Source: Chloroflexota bacterium
GTDB lineage: Bacteria; Chloroflexota; UBA6077; CF-72
NCBI GenBank assembly: GCA_016191465.1
Contig: JACPOP010000008.1
Location: forward strand, 367,571 to 405,188
Length of the DNA: 37,618 nucleotides
Direction of reading: 5' to 3'
The notes below the pieces were generated by a model. The model saw only the letters and a program-made list of their open reading frames with translations. It searched no databases and was not told where the DNA came from. Made by a program: the position numbers and the translations under genes. Positions 27,050 to 34,585 of the stretch are shown here, one piece after another (the stretch's first letter is position 1; every line of letters starts with the position of its first letter).

Positions 27050-27714
27050 GCGGGTGAGGCCCCGGGAACGGCAGGCTCCGGCGGGAACATCTCCGCCTGA
27101 AGGACGGGGCGAAATCGGCCCCGGTGGTGCGGCGTGGGCCCGTAGCGCCGCAGCGCGGCCAGGTGGCCAGCGGTGGCGTAGCCCCGGTTGCGCTCCCACC
27201 CGTACGCCGGATAGCGTTGCGCCAGCAGTTCGAGCAGGCGATCGCGCGTGACCTTGGCAACGAGGGAGGCGCAGGCGATTGACAGGCACAGCGCGTCGCC
27301 ATCCACGACGAACGTGTGCTGATCCGGGTCCAGTCCCGGCATGGGCCGTCCATCCAGCAGCGCGTGATCGTACTGACCCACCCTGGCCAGGGCGCGACGC
27401 ATGGCCAGGGCTGTGGCCCCCCGTACGTTGACCCGCTCGATCTCTCGCGGAGAAGCGGCCCCAACCGCTACCCGCACCGCCACCGAACGCACGATCTCCG
27501 CGAGCTCCTCGCGCTTGCGTGGATTGAGAATGGTCTTGGAATCGCGGACGCCCGCCAGTCGAGCGGCCCGAACGTTGGGTGGAAGGATCACCGCGGCGGT
27601 CACGACCGCCGCACACAGCGGACCCACACCCACCTCGTCAACACCCGCTACGCGAGAGGCTCCCGCGCGCCACAGCGCCCGCTCTCGCACCAGCGTCGGA
27701 AGAAGAAGGGGCAT
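27046..27714 (-). CDS. rnhB: Ribonuclease HII with altered GRG motif
   Basis: A 222-residue RNase HII, the enzyme that cuts at single ribonucleotides in DNA. GVDEVGVGPLCAAVV holds Asp26 and Glu27; LLDGR gives Asp121 and DGDALCLSIACASLVAKVTR Asp140, so the four acidic residues are present, with RDSK and GYATAGHL as further family blocks. The usual GRG after the catalytic DE is GVG here (29-31). In studied enzymes this motif recognises the 2'-OH at the RNA-DNA junction. The underlying bases were read directly. It lies between rplS and yraN, a common bacterial arrangement. Confidence 0.93.
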   Translation of the reverse strand: MPLLLPTLVRERALWRAGASRVAGVDEVGVGPLCAAVVTAAVILPPNVRAARLAGVRDSKTILNPRKREELAEIVRSVAVRVAVGAASPREIERVNVRGATALAMRRALARVGQYDHALLDGRPMPGLDPDQHTFVVDGDALCLSIACASLVAKVTRDRLLELLAQRYPAYGWERNRGYATAGHLAALRRYGPTPHHRGRFRPVLQAEMFPPEPAVPGASPA

Positions 27715-27754
27715 GCGCGGAAGGCCTGGTCGACGGGCGCGTTCCGGATGAGCG

Positions 27755-27777
27755 CGCCCCGCCCAGTGCGCGGGGCG
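27755..27777 (-). terminator. Hairpin between rplS and rnhB
   Basis: CGCCCCGC and GCGGGGCG form an 8-bp GC stem with a 7-nt loop in the 77-bp gap after the rplS stop. No T-run follows on the minus strand. Partial termination or mRNA processing separating abundant ribosomal protein expression from rnhB is an inference. Confidence 0.4.
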
Positions 27778-27791
27778 AAGCGCGGATCCGA

Positions 27792-28160
27792 TTACGACCC
27801 GGCCGTTGGCCGAGCGGTCCGTCGCTCCTTGATGCGCGCGGCCTTTCCGGTGAGCCCCCGCAGGAAGTGCAGCCGAGCGCGACGCACGGCGCCGCGCCGC
27901 ATCACCTCGATGCGGTCTACCCGCGGCGAGTGGAACATAAACGCACGCTCGACGCCGACGCCGTGCGCGATGCGCCGCACTCGGAAGGAGCCTTCGAACG
28001 AGTTCGGCTTCTTCACTTCGATGACGATGCCTTCGAAGACCTGGACCCGCTCGCGGGCGCCCTCGACGACGCGCACGTGGACGCGGACGGTGTCGCCGGG
28101 CCGAACCTGGGGTAGGTCCTCGCGGCGCTGAATCTGGAGGAGCGTGGCCAACTCTGGCAT
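27792..28160 (-). CDS. rplS: Large ribosomal subunit protein L19
   Basis: A 122-residue ribosomal protein. It begins [20 protein letters not shown] and contains [40 protein letters not shown] and [20 protein letters not shown], followed by KLxxLR-like [17 protein letters not shown], all typical of L19. The ATG at 28160 is chosen because upstream in-frame sequence has no similarity. The usual partners rpsP, rimM and trmD are not upstream; an unrelated helicase-like gene is. Confidence 0.97.
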   Translation of the reverse strand: MPELATLLQIQRREDLPQVRPGDTVRVHVRVVEGARERVQVFEGIVIEVKKPNSFEGSFRVRRIAHGVGVERAFMFHSPRVDRIEVMRRGAVRRARLHFLRGLTGKAARIKERRTARPTAGS

Positions 28161-28414
28161 GGTCGTTCTTTCAGCCTTGGTGCCAGGGGGCGCCGGACCG
28201 GCGGGTCCGCCGCGTCGTGGGGCGAGCCATCGCCCATCGGCCGCGACACGCCGGCCCTGGGAGGAGATAGGGTGAGCACGGTTCAAGCAGCGCAACGCGA
28301 TGCTCGGACCACGGGAGCGCCCCAGTATAAGCGGGGGGAGCAGGGTCCGGCACGTTTCAACGCACCAGTCACCCCGGTGACGGGCCGTGCCGCCGAAGTG
28401 TGGCGATCTGACCG
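28161..28414 (-). promoter_or_regulatory. rplS promoter and leader region
   Basis: TATACT on the minus strand (28329-28324) is a good -10 match and would give a leader of about 155 nt before rplS. No convincing -35 lies at 16-18 nt. The leader is GC-rich with several short self-complementary stretches (for example GGACC-GGTCC), but it matches no r-protein leader motif I can name, and no RNA gene was recognised. Confidence 0.35.
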
Positions 28415-30328
28415 TCAGCGGATCCGTCGAGGCGCCGAGCGCCGACGCGCTCCGGACTTCTGCTTGATCTTCGGTGGTGGCCGAGCTTCCAACGAGCCCG
28501 CGAGGAGTTGCGCGGCCTGGCGGGCTTCACGCACCTGGCCCGCTGGGAAGAGCGCTTCGAGCCGTTCCAGCAGCGCCAGCGCTCCTTCAAGCTGTGCCAG
28601 GTGCTCCGGCTGCGCCGATTGGAACGCCAACAGGCTGACCAGCAGGAACTCCAACACCTGCTTGTCCACGAGCCCGCTGTATCCGCGCTGACCGGCCATC
28701 AACTGGAGGGCGGGGTCGACCGAGGGTAGGTAGCCCGCCCGTCGGAGTGCCTCGGCCACGTTCGGCGCCTGAGCGCCGGCGATCTCGAAAACGCCCGTTC
28801 CAACCTCTCGACGGATGTGCGGACCCACAGAATCGAGTGACCGCAACGCCTCGGCTTCCGCCGATGATCCAACCTCCATGAGCACCGCCGGGCGGAGTCG
28901 CACCGACCCCTGGCGTGCTTCCCACCGATCGAGCGCTGCTGCCACGTCCGGTGGAAGCTCCTCGGAGAGCTTCCGGAGCAACTGGCGGGCAGTGCTAACC
29001 GACCCTCCTCTGGCCAGCGCGCCGGCGATCGAGGGCTGATCGAGGCGGTACTCCGAAGGGTGCCCGCGCGCGATGAGATGCAGGTACGGCTCCACCTCGA
29101 GGAGCGTCCCGAGGTCGCAGCGCGCAGGTGCGATCAGACGGAAGCCGTCCCACTGGCACCGCTGGAGAGGCCGCGCGGCCGGCGGAGGCCCGTCGCGCAG
29201 CAAGGCCGAACCCACGGGGGTCACGGCAACGACATCTCCCGCGGGCCTCGACGCGACGACGCCAAGCCAGTACAGCGGTCCGAGCAGCACGCCCCGTAGC
29301 AGTGGCGCCTCGACACGCAGCCATGATCCCTCGCCCAGAAGCAGATCACCCGTGGATGGATCGATGAGCGACGCGGCGCGTGCATCCAGCAACTCGCGCA
29401 GGAAGGTGGGGTTGGAGCGTTCCAGCCACACGCACAGGTCGTCGAGGCGGTACCACCTGGTTGGCTCCAGGCGCGACAGTGCCGCGGCCAGCGTCCCCCG
29501 TAGCGAAGGCTGGTCAACCGCCTCGGAAAGCGCGTCCGCGTGCGGCACGCCCGCATGGGTGAGGTCCGACCAGTCACGCGCGCGCAGGTATGCCCGCCAC
29601 AGCCGCTCCACGAGTCTCGCCCGATTCCCGAGCGCCTCCATGAGCGACGGTCGGACCGCCTCGGCGTCTGGCCCGGAAGGGATGAGCAGCCCCGCCTCGG
29701 TTGCCACTCGGCGCAGGAACGTCCAGCGGCGCTGCCACTCGTATCCGCCGGGTTCCTCGCTCCAACCCGTGACCTGGCCGCGGAATCGAGCAGAGCGAGG
29801 TCCGCGACCTTCGTCCTCGTGCTCCGAGCCACCCTCGCCACGAAGTGCACTGGCGAGCGCGAAGAGGCTGAACGCGGGATCACTGGCGCGGCGGTCGGTA
29901 GGTTCTGGCGGTTCGACCGAAGGCGGCAGCGTCGTGTCGGTTCCCGCGGCATCGCGCCCGGGCAGCAGGGCCAGGACTTCTTCGGGCGCGGCGAAGACCT
30001 CGCCCCGGTGCGCCCCGAGCGGCGAAAAGGTCCGGAAGAGGAACCCTCGGTCCAGGAGGACCGCGGGTTCCGTGGTTCCCAGCAGCCGCGCCAGGAGGAA
30101 GCCACGGATCTCGCCGCCGCCCCGCGGCGCGGCTTCCAGCGCGGCGCGTGCCCCTGGCTCCAGGGCGTCAAGCGATTCGCGGAGCGTCGCCGCGTCCTGG
30201 AAACGTGCGTCCAGCAGCGACACGAGCTCCGCCCTGGTGGCGAGCGGATCAGGAGCGAGCCCGTGCGTCGCCGCAACGCGCCGCAGCGCACCCAGCGCGA
30301 GCTGCTCGAATCCTTCCCGTGCCCTCAT
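28415..30328 (-). CDS. Helicase-associated domain protein (Helicase_C_3 / XPB-Ssl2 N-terminal-like), no helicase motor
   Basis: A 637-residue protein starting at ATG 30328 ([20 protein letters not shown]). It has no Walker A or DEAD box. The N-terminal half resembles a chain of helical winged-helix units ([11 protein letters not shown]..., [31 protein letters not shown]). The second half contains [20 protein letters not shown] and [20 protein letters not shown], the pattern of Helicase_C_3. Stand-alone proteins of this type are known in Actinobacteria and some Chloroflexi; DNA repair or transcription-coupled roles are guesses. The C-terminus is a short Lys/Arg tail. Family assignment is by pattern recall. 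Confidence 0.65.
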   Translation of the reverse strand: MRAREGFEQLALGALRRVAATHGLAPDPLATRAELVSLLDARFQDAATLRESLDALEPGARAALEAAPRGGGEIRGFLLARLLGTTEPAVLLDRGFLFRTFSPLGAHRGEVFAAPEEVLALLPGRDAAGTDTTLPPSVEPPEPTDRRASDPAFSLFALASALRGEGGSEHEDEGRGPRSARFRGQVTGWSEEPGGYEWQRRWTFLRRVATEAGLLIPSGPDAEAVRPSLMEALGNRARLVERLWRAYLRARDWSDLTHAGVPHADALSEAVDQPSLRGTLAAALSRLEPTRWYRLDDLCVWLERSNPTFLRELLDARAASLIDPSTGDLLLGEGSWLRVEAPLLRGVLLGPLYWLGVVASRPAGDVVAVTPVGSALLRDGPPPAARPLQRCQWDGFRLIAPARCDLGTLLEVEPYLHLIARGHPSEYRLDQPSIAGALARGGSVSTARQLLRKLSEELPPDVAAALDRWEARQGSVRLRPAVLMEVGSSAEAEALRSLDSVGPHIRREVGTGVFEIAGAQAPNVAEALRRAGYLPSVDPALQLMAGQRGYSGLVDKQVLEFLLVSLLAFQSAQPEHLAQLEGALALLERLEALFPAGQVREARQAAQLLAGSLEARPPPKIKQKSGARRRSAPRRIR

Positions 30329-30387
30329 GGGTAGATCAATCGGATGCCCGCCAGCGCGAGGGTATCGGGTTTGCGGTGCAGGGGCAT

Positions 30388-30405
30388 GTGCCGACCGGCC
30401 GGCAC
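30388..30405. promoter_or_regulatory. Inverted repeat next to the arcC promoter, candidate operator
   Basis: GTGCCG and CGGCAC flank a 6-nt spacer and end 2 bp before the -35 hexamer at 30408. The position suits an activator or repressor site for the catabolic cluster. No regulator gene is visible in the window, so this is weakly supported. Confidence 0.3.
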
Positions 30406-30407
30406 CC

Positions 30408-30435
30408 TTGACAGGGGCGCGGAGTGCGATATTCT
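30408..30435 (+). promoter_or_regulatory. Sigma70-type promoter of the carbamate kinase catabolic cluster
   Basis: TTGACA (30408-30413, perfect -35) and TATTCT (30430-30435) are 16 bp apart. This is one of the best promoter matches in the window. It gives a leader of about 100 nt before the TTG start of arcC and lies in the 214-bp divergent gap with the Helicase_C_3-type gene. Confidence 0.7.
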
Positions 30436-30542
30436 GGCCCCGCCTCCGCAAGCAGGGTGACTCAGGAAGCACGGCCAGTTTCGGCACCGGGCGTCGGAGC
30501 GTTGAGAGGATGGACCCGTTAGGGTCGGGAAGGTGAGATCAC

Positions 30543-31505
30543 TTGGAGCGTGCCGCGGTGGTGGCCGTTGGGGGAAACGCTCTGATCCTGGACGGGCAGC
30601 AAGGGACCATCCGGGAGCAGGTAGAGAACGCCCGGGTGACGGCGCGCCACATCTCCTCCCTTGTCGCCGATGGTTGGCGGGTGGTCGTCACCCATGGCAA
30701 CGGTCCGCAGGTGGGCTTTATCCTCCGCCGCTCCGAGCTGATTGGCGATGGCCACCTCGAGGGGACCTTCGTTCCGCCACTGTCGCTCGACATGTGCGTG
30801 GCCGACTCGCAAGGTGGGCTCGGGTATATCGTCGGCAACGCGCTGGCCGCAGAGCTGGCGCGGATTGGCCCATCCCATCGCACCGTGTGCGTCCTTACCC
30901 GCACGGTGGTGGATGCCGACGACCCGGCGTTCAATGCGCCGACCAAGCCGATTGGCGGCGCCGTCGGCGCCGCCGCCGCGGAGCTCTACCGCACGCGCGA
31001 CGGCTGGACGATGGTCGAGGAGGCTGGGCGCGGGTACCGACGGGTGGTGCCTTCTCCAGCACCGCGCGCTGTCCTCGAGACGGAAGCCATCCGACTGCTG
31101 CTCGAGGCGGGGTTCACCGTGGTGGCCTGCGGCGGCGGGGGCATTCCGGTGGTGGAACGCGAGCCCGGCGCGTACGAAGGGGTCGAGGCCGTGGTCGATA
31201 AGGACCTTGCGTCAGCGCTTCTGGCCGCCAACCTGGGCGTTCCGGTGCTGGCGATTTCAACGGGGGTGGAGAAGGTGGCGGTGCGGTACCGCCAGCCCGA
31301 CCAGGCATGGCTGGGCCGCGTCACGGTGTCCCAGCTCAAGCGGTACGCCGCCGCGGGCGAGTTCCCCGCTGGGAGCATGGGGCCCAAGATTCGCGCGGCA
31401 GTTGACTTTATCGAACGGGGCGGTCAGGAGGTGGTGATCTCCAGCCCGGAATGCCTGGGCGATGCGCTCGCCGGCCGCACCGGCACCCACGTCGTACCCG
31501 GCTAA
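30543..31505 (+). CDS. arcC: Carbamate kinase
   Basis: A 320-residue amino-acid-kinase fold enzyme, TTG start with AAGGTGAG five bases upstream. It catalyses carbamoyl phosphate + ADP to ATP + carbamate. Motifs are [66 protein letters not shown] and [13 protein letters not shown], all typical of ArcC and AllK. No arginine deiminase or ornithine carbamoyltransferase gene accompanies it. Instead the FdrA and DUF1116 genes downstream indicate that carbamoyl phosphate comes from phosphorolysis of a ureido compound, as with AllK in E. coli allantoin use. Confidence 0.95.
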   Translation: MERAAVVAVGGNALILDGQQGTIREQVENARVTARHISSLVADGWRVVVTHGNGPQVGFILRRSELIGDGHLEGTFVPPLSLDMCVADSQGGLGYIVGNALAAELARIGPSHRTVCVLTRTVVDADDPAFNAPTKPIGGAVGAAAAELYRTRDGWTMVEEAGRGYRRVVPSPAPRAVLETEAIRLLLEAGFTVVACGGGGIPVVEREPGAYEGVEAVVDKDLASALLAANLGVPVLAISTGVEKVAVRYRQPDQAWLGRVTVSQLKRYAAAGEFPAGSMGPKIRAAVDFIERGGQEVVISSPECLGDALAGRTGTHVVPG

Positions 31506-31545
31506 TCGCCCCGCCGGGCGAGAAAACCACCGCACCTCAAAGCGC

Positions 31546-31615
31546 AACTTGGAACTTGGAACTTGGAACTTGGAACTTGGAACTTGGAACTTGGAACTTG
31601 GAACTTGGAACTTGG
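31546..31615 (+). repeat. Ten perfect copies of the heptamer AACTTGG
   Basis: Exactly ten head-to-tail 7-bp units fill the spacer between arcC and the hydrolase gene. The array runs directly into GGAG (31614-31617), the SD of the next gene, so the last unit supplies its first two bases. Read as protein the array gives a repeating NLELGTW heptapeptide in frame with the hydrolase, but the ATG at 31624 is better placed, so the array is taken as untranslated. Its reverse complement, in register GTTCCAA, recurs at 34072-34078. Confidence 0.97.
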
Positions 31616-31623
31616 AGAAGCCT

Positions 31624-32334
31624 ATGCACAGCGTCGTCGTTCCAGCCGAGCCGTACACCTTCGAATTCGATCCCGCGACGACCGCGTTGCTGGTGATCGA
31701 CATGCAGCGCGATTTCGTCTACCCCGGCGGGTTCGGTGAGGCGCTCGGAAACGACACCTCGCTGCTGCTGCGGGCGGTGCCGCCCACCGAGCGCGTGCTG
31801 AACGCCGCCCGCGCCGTCGGCCTCTTCGTGATCCACACCCGCGAAGGCCACCGCCCGGACCTCTCGGACTGTCCCCCCTCGAAGATCGCGCGCGGGAAGC
31901 TGAAAAGCGGCATTGGCGACCCAGGCCCGATGGGGCGGATCCTCGTCCGCGGCGAATATGGCCACGACATCGTCGACGAGCTCAAACCCGGCCCCGGCGA
32001 GCCCGTCGTCGACAAGCCCGGTAAGGGCGCCTTTTACGCCACCGACCTGGACCGGATCCTCCAGACGCGCGGCATCAAGAGCTTGATCGTCGCGGGCGTC
32101 ACGGCCGAGGTGTGCGTGCACACCACCGTCCGTGAGGCAAACGACCGCGGCTACGAATGCCTGGTGCTCTCAGACTGCATCGCCTCGTACTTCCCCGAGT
32201 TCTACGAAGCCGCGATCAACATGATTAAGGCGCAGGGCGGCATCTTCGGCTGGGTCGGCACGTCCGAAGCCTTCCTCGAGGCCCTTCACGCGGCCGGACT
32301 CCTCCAGCGCACCGCCGAGCCGACGCTCGTTTGA
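31624..32334 (+). CDS. Isochorismatase-family cysteine hydrolase (ureide/amide hydrolase type)
   Basis: A 236-residue member of the isochorismatase-like amidase superfamily. The catalytic triad is readable: Asp26 in [10 protein letters not shown], Lys131 in [10 protein letters not shown] and Cys164 in [20 protein letters not shown]. The tail [20 protein letters not shown] and [13 protein letters not shown] is typical of the biuret/triuret/ureidoacrylate-hydrolase-like branch rather than nicotinamidases. It would hydrolyse a C-N bond of a ureide or amide. Context suggests biuret-like compounds, a ureidoacid or oxamate; which one is not decidable. Good SD (GGAG, 6-nt spacer). Confidence 0.88.
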   Translation: MHSVVVPAEPYTFEFDPATTALLVIDMQRDFVYPGGFGEALGNDTSLLLRAVPPTERVLNAARAVGLFVIHTREGHRPDLSDCPPSKIARGKLKSGIGDPGPMGRILVRGEYGHDIVDELKPGPGEPVVDKPGKGAFYATDLDRILQTRGIKSLIVAGVTAEVCVHTTVREANDRGYECLVLSDCIASYFPEFYEAAINMIKAQGGIFGWVGTSEAFLEALHAAGLLQRTAEPTLV

Positions 32335-32341
32335 GCTCAGA

Positions 32342-32409
32342 GTTTGAGGTGTGAAGTTTGAAGCCGCCCGAAATGTCGCCCCTGAACTCTGAACCCTGAA
32401 CTCGAAACT
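32342..32409 (+). repeat. Degenerate heptad repeats, two opposed arms
   Basis: Three heptads GTTTGAG-GTGTGAA-GTTTGAA (32342-32362) face four heptads CTGAACT-CTGAACC-CTGAACT-CGAAACT (32382-32409) across a 19-bp centre. The right arm is roughly the reverse complement of the left, so the spacer can form an imperfect hairpin. It lies between the hydrolase gene and the permease gene, whose SD AAGGAG follows at 32415. Confidence 0.75.
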
Positions 32410-32431
32410 CGCCAAAGGAGAACCCAGATCC

Positions 32432-34048
32432 ATGGCCATGGCACACACCACTGCTCCGTCTCGCACCCACACCGCCGACTCCCCGCTGTGGGTGCCCGGC
32501 GACTGGAATGCATTCTTCGGCCTCTTCACGAACGTCATCCTGAACGTGCTCGTCCTGACGAGCCTGCTCGCGATCGTCAAGATCCCAGAGAACATCATCT
32601 TTGGCCGCGTCCTGCCAGCGCTTGGCATCGCGCTGCCGCTGGGCAACCTGTACTACGCCTACCTGGCGCGGCAACTGGCCCGCAAGGAGGGCCGCACCGA
32701 CGTGACGGCCCTGCCGTACGGTCCCAGCGTGCCGCACATGTTCATCGTGGTCTTCGCAGTGATGCTGCCCATCTACCTGCAGACCAATGACCCTATCCGC
32801 GCCTGGCAGGCTGGGCTGGCCTGGTCGTTCATCATCGGGGTCGTCATTCTGATCGGCGCCTTCGTTGGGCCGACGATCCGCAAGTACACCCCGCGCGCTG
32901 CCATGCTGGGCACACTGGCGGGCATCTCGATCGCCTTTATCTCCATGCGGCCCGCGTTCCAGAGCTGGGACGTACCGTGGATTGCGTTCGTCTCGCTGAC
33001 CCTGGTGCTGGTGGGCTGGACGGCCGGGGTTCGCCTGCCCGGCAACATTCCCGCCGGGCTGGCGGCGGTGCTGGTTGGCACGGCGCTCGGCTGGGCCACC
33101 GGCGTTATGAAGGCACCTGAGGTGGGGCTGGCCCTGGGCCAGTTCGGCATCCGCCCGCCATATCCCACCGGCGACGTCATCCTGGGCTTCTCGGCCATCG
33201 CTTCGCTCCTGGTGACCGCCATTCCCCTTGGGGTCTACAACTTCACCGAGGCCATGAACAACGTGGAGAGCGCGGCGGCCGCGGGCGACAACTACAGCCT
33301 GCGCAACGTCCTGCTCGCCGACGGTACGGGTGCGATCGTGGGCTCGTTCCTCGGCAGTCCGTTTCCACCGGCGGTGTACATTGGCCACCCCGGCTGGAAG
33401 GCCGTGGGCGGGCGGATCGGGTACTCGCTCGCAACGGGCGCCAGCGTCGCGCTGGTGTGCTGGCTGGGCCTGGCGGCGCTGCTCCTGGCGGTCATCCCGC
33501 TGGTCGCGATCCTGCCGATCCTGCTGTACATCGGCCTCGTCATCGGCGCCCAGGCGTTCCAGGTCTCGCCACCCAAGCACGCTCCCGCGATCGTCCTGGC
33601 GATCCTGCCAAACCTCGCCTCCTGGGGCCAGAACCAGGTGGACACGGCCCTCAACGTCTCCGGTGCCGCGCCCGCCGGCGTGAGCGGGGAGCTCGCCGCG
33701 AAGCTCAGCGACGCCAGCGCCATTGTGTACAACGGTATGGCGCGGTTTGGCGGAGGGGCAGTCCTGGCGGGCCTCATGCTCGGTGCCATCGCCGCCTTCA
33801 TCATCGACCGGAACTTCCGGAGCGCCACCGTGTACGCTGGCGCCGCCGCGGTGCTGACGTTCTTCGGCCTGATCCATGGCACAGTGATTGGAGTCGGCGT
33901 CAACCTGGACATCGTGGTCGGGTACGTGCTCATGGGCAGCATTACCGGCTTCCTGGCCTACCGGGCTCGCAATGCCGTCGCAGAGCCCGATCGAGCGGTG
34001 CAGGAGGGTGCCCCTGAGGCTGGCCTGGCCCTCAGCCCGGCCACGTAG
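32432..34048 (+). CDS. NCS2-type (xanthine/uracil permease family) membrane transporter
   Basis: A 538-residue polytopic membrane protein with 12 or more hydrophobic segments. Landmarks are DVTALPYGPSVPHMFIVVFA, LVTAIPLGVYNFTEAMNNVE, SAAAAGDNYSLRNVLLADGT and GSFLGSPFPPAVYIGHPGWK, resembling the AzgA-like side of the NCS2 nucleobase transporter family. NCS2 members carry xanthine, uracil, urate or adenine with protons. In this cluster it is the likely importer of the ureide or heterocycle that the hydrolases degrade. Start is ATG 32432 with AAGGAG 11 nt upstream; an ATG two codons later is also possible. Confidence 0.85.
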   Translation: MAMAHTTAPSRTHTADSPLWVPGDWNAFFGLFTNVILNVLVLTSLLAIVKIPENIIFGRVLPALGIALPLGNLYYAYLARQLARKEGRTDVTALPYGPSVPHMFIVVFAVMLPIYLQTNDPIRAWQAGLAWSFIIGVVILIGAFVGPTIRKYTPRAAMLGTLAGISIAFISMRPAFQSWDVPWIAFVSLTLVLVGWTAGVRLPGNIPAGLAAVLVGTALGWATGVMKAPEVGLALGQFGIRPPYPTGDVILGFSAIASLLVTAIPLGVYNFTEAMNNVESAAAAGDNYSLRNVLLADGTGAIVGSFLGSPFPPAVYIGHPGWKAVGGRIGYSLATGASVALVCWLGLAALLLAVIPLVAILPILLYIGLVIGAQAFQVSPPKHAPAIVLAILPNLASWGQNQVDTALNVSGAAPAGVSGELAAKLSDASAIVYNGMARFGGGAVLAGLMLGAIAAFIIDRNFRSATVYAGAAAVLTFFGLIHGTVIGVGVNLDIVVGYVLMGSITGFLAYRARNAVAEPDRAVQEGAPEAGLALSPAT

Positions 34049-34058
34049 TGCCGCGGAA

Positions 34059-34163
34059 TGACGAGTTCCAGGTTCCAAGTTATGAGTTTCAAGTCGGAAG
34101 TTATGAGTGATCCGGGGACGTCGCGTCTCCTGATCACTCATAACTGATAACTCGTCACTCGCC
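34059..34163 (+). repeat. Heptad-repeat spacer with nested perfect inverted repeats
   Basis: Seven consecutive heptads beginning GT (34065-34113: GTTCCAG, GTTCCAA, GTTATGA, GTTTCAA, GTCGGAA, GTTATGA, GTGATCC) face four beginning ACT (34136-34163). Within them, AGTTATGAGTGATC (34099-34112) pairs exactly with GATCACTCATAACT (34132-34145), and TGACGAGTT (34059-34067) with AACTCGTCA (34149-34157). The next gene follows with no visible SD. The DNA could form a cruciform and the RNA a long hairpin. Confidence 0.85.
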
Positions 34164-34167
34164 TTCC

Positions 34168-34566
34168 ATGCCCATCGACCTGTTCGTAAATGGCACCCTG
34201 ATGCAGGGGCTTGCCCTGCACGCCAACTTGGCCGGCGCGGAGCTCCTGGGCGAGCTCCGCACGGCACCGCGCTACCGCGTACATTCCATTGGCGACGTTC
34301 ACCCCGGCATGTATGCCGTGGACGACGGCGAAGGCGGCATTGCCGTGCCGGGCGAGCTGTACCGGGTCCCGGAGGACGTGCTCGCCAGGGTTGAGGCCGG
34401 CGAGCCGCCCAACCTCTACCGTGGTCCGGTCGAGCTCGAGGACGGTCGCGTGGTCGACGGCATTCTCTTCCCGCGGGCGTTAGCCGAAGGCCACCACCCC
34501 GACATTTCCGCTTACGGCGGCTGGCGCGGCTACCTGGAAGCTCGCGCCAGTCGGCCTCATTCCTGA
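34168..34566 (+). CDS. Stand-alone homologue of the allophanate hydrolase C-terminal domain (GGCT/AIG2-like fold)
   Basis: A 132-residue protein. It begins IDLFVNGTLMQGLALHANLA (the xYGTLM-like nucleotide of the AIG2/GGCT fold), then LRTAPRYRVHSIG, VPGELYRVPEDVL, GPVELEDGRVVDGILF and HPDISAYGGWRGYLEA. The order RTAPRYRLY ... VELxDGxxVxGF ... DISAFGGWRAYL is the C-terminal domain of allophanate hydrolase (AtzF/DUR1). In that enzyme the domain has been assigned to decarboxylation of N-carboxycarbamate. The amidase half is missing. It may act on a carboxylated or carbamoylated intermediate of this pathway. Automatic pipelines would likely name it gamma-glutamylcyclotransferase; no evidence favours that reaction. 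Confidence 0.75.
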   Translation: MPIDLFVNGTLMQGLALHANLAGAELLGELRTAPRYRVHSIGDVHPGMYAVDDGEGGIAVPGELYRVPEDVLARVEAGEPPNLYRGPVELEDGRVVDGILFPRALAEGHHPDISAYGGWRGYLEARASRPHS

Positions 34567-34585
34567 GGAGACCAGCGAAACGGTC

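Noticed and set aside
30436-30542. The arcC leader considered as a guanidine-class riboswitch because of the urea-like metabolism downstream.
   Set aside because: None of the guanidine riboswitch consensus blocks I know is present.
31546-31615. Heptamer array considered as a CRISPR array.
   Set aside because: Units are 7 bp with no spacers and no cas genes nearby.
31462-31623. In-frame upstream extension of the hydrolase through the heptamer array, giving repeated NLELGTW.
   Set aside because: ATG 31624 has a good SD, the extension overlaps arcC, and the repeating peptide is a by-product of a 7-bp DNA repeat.
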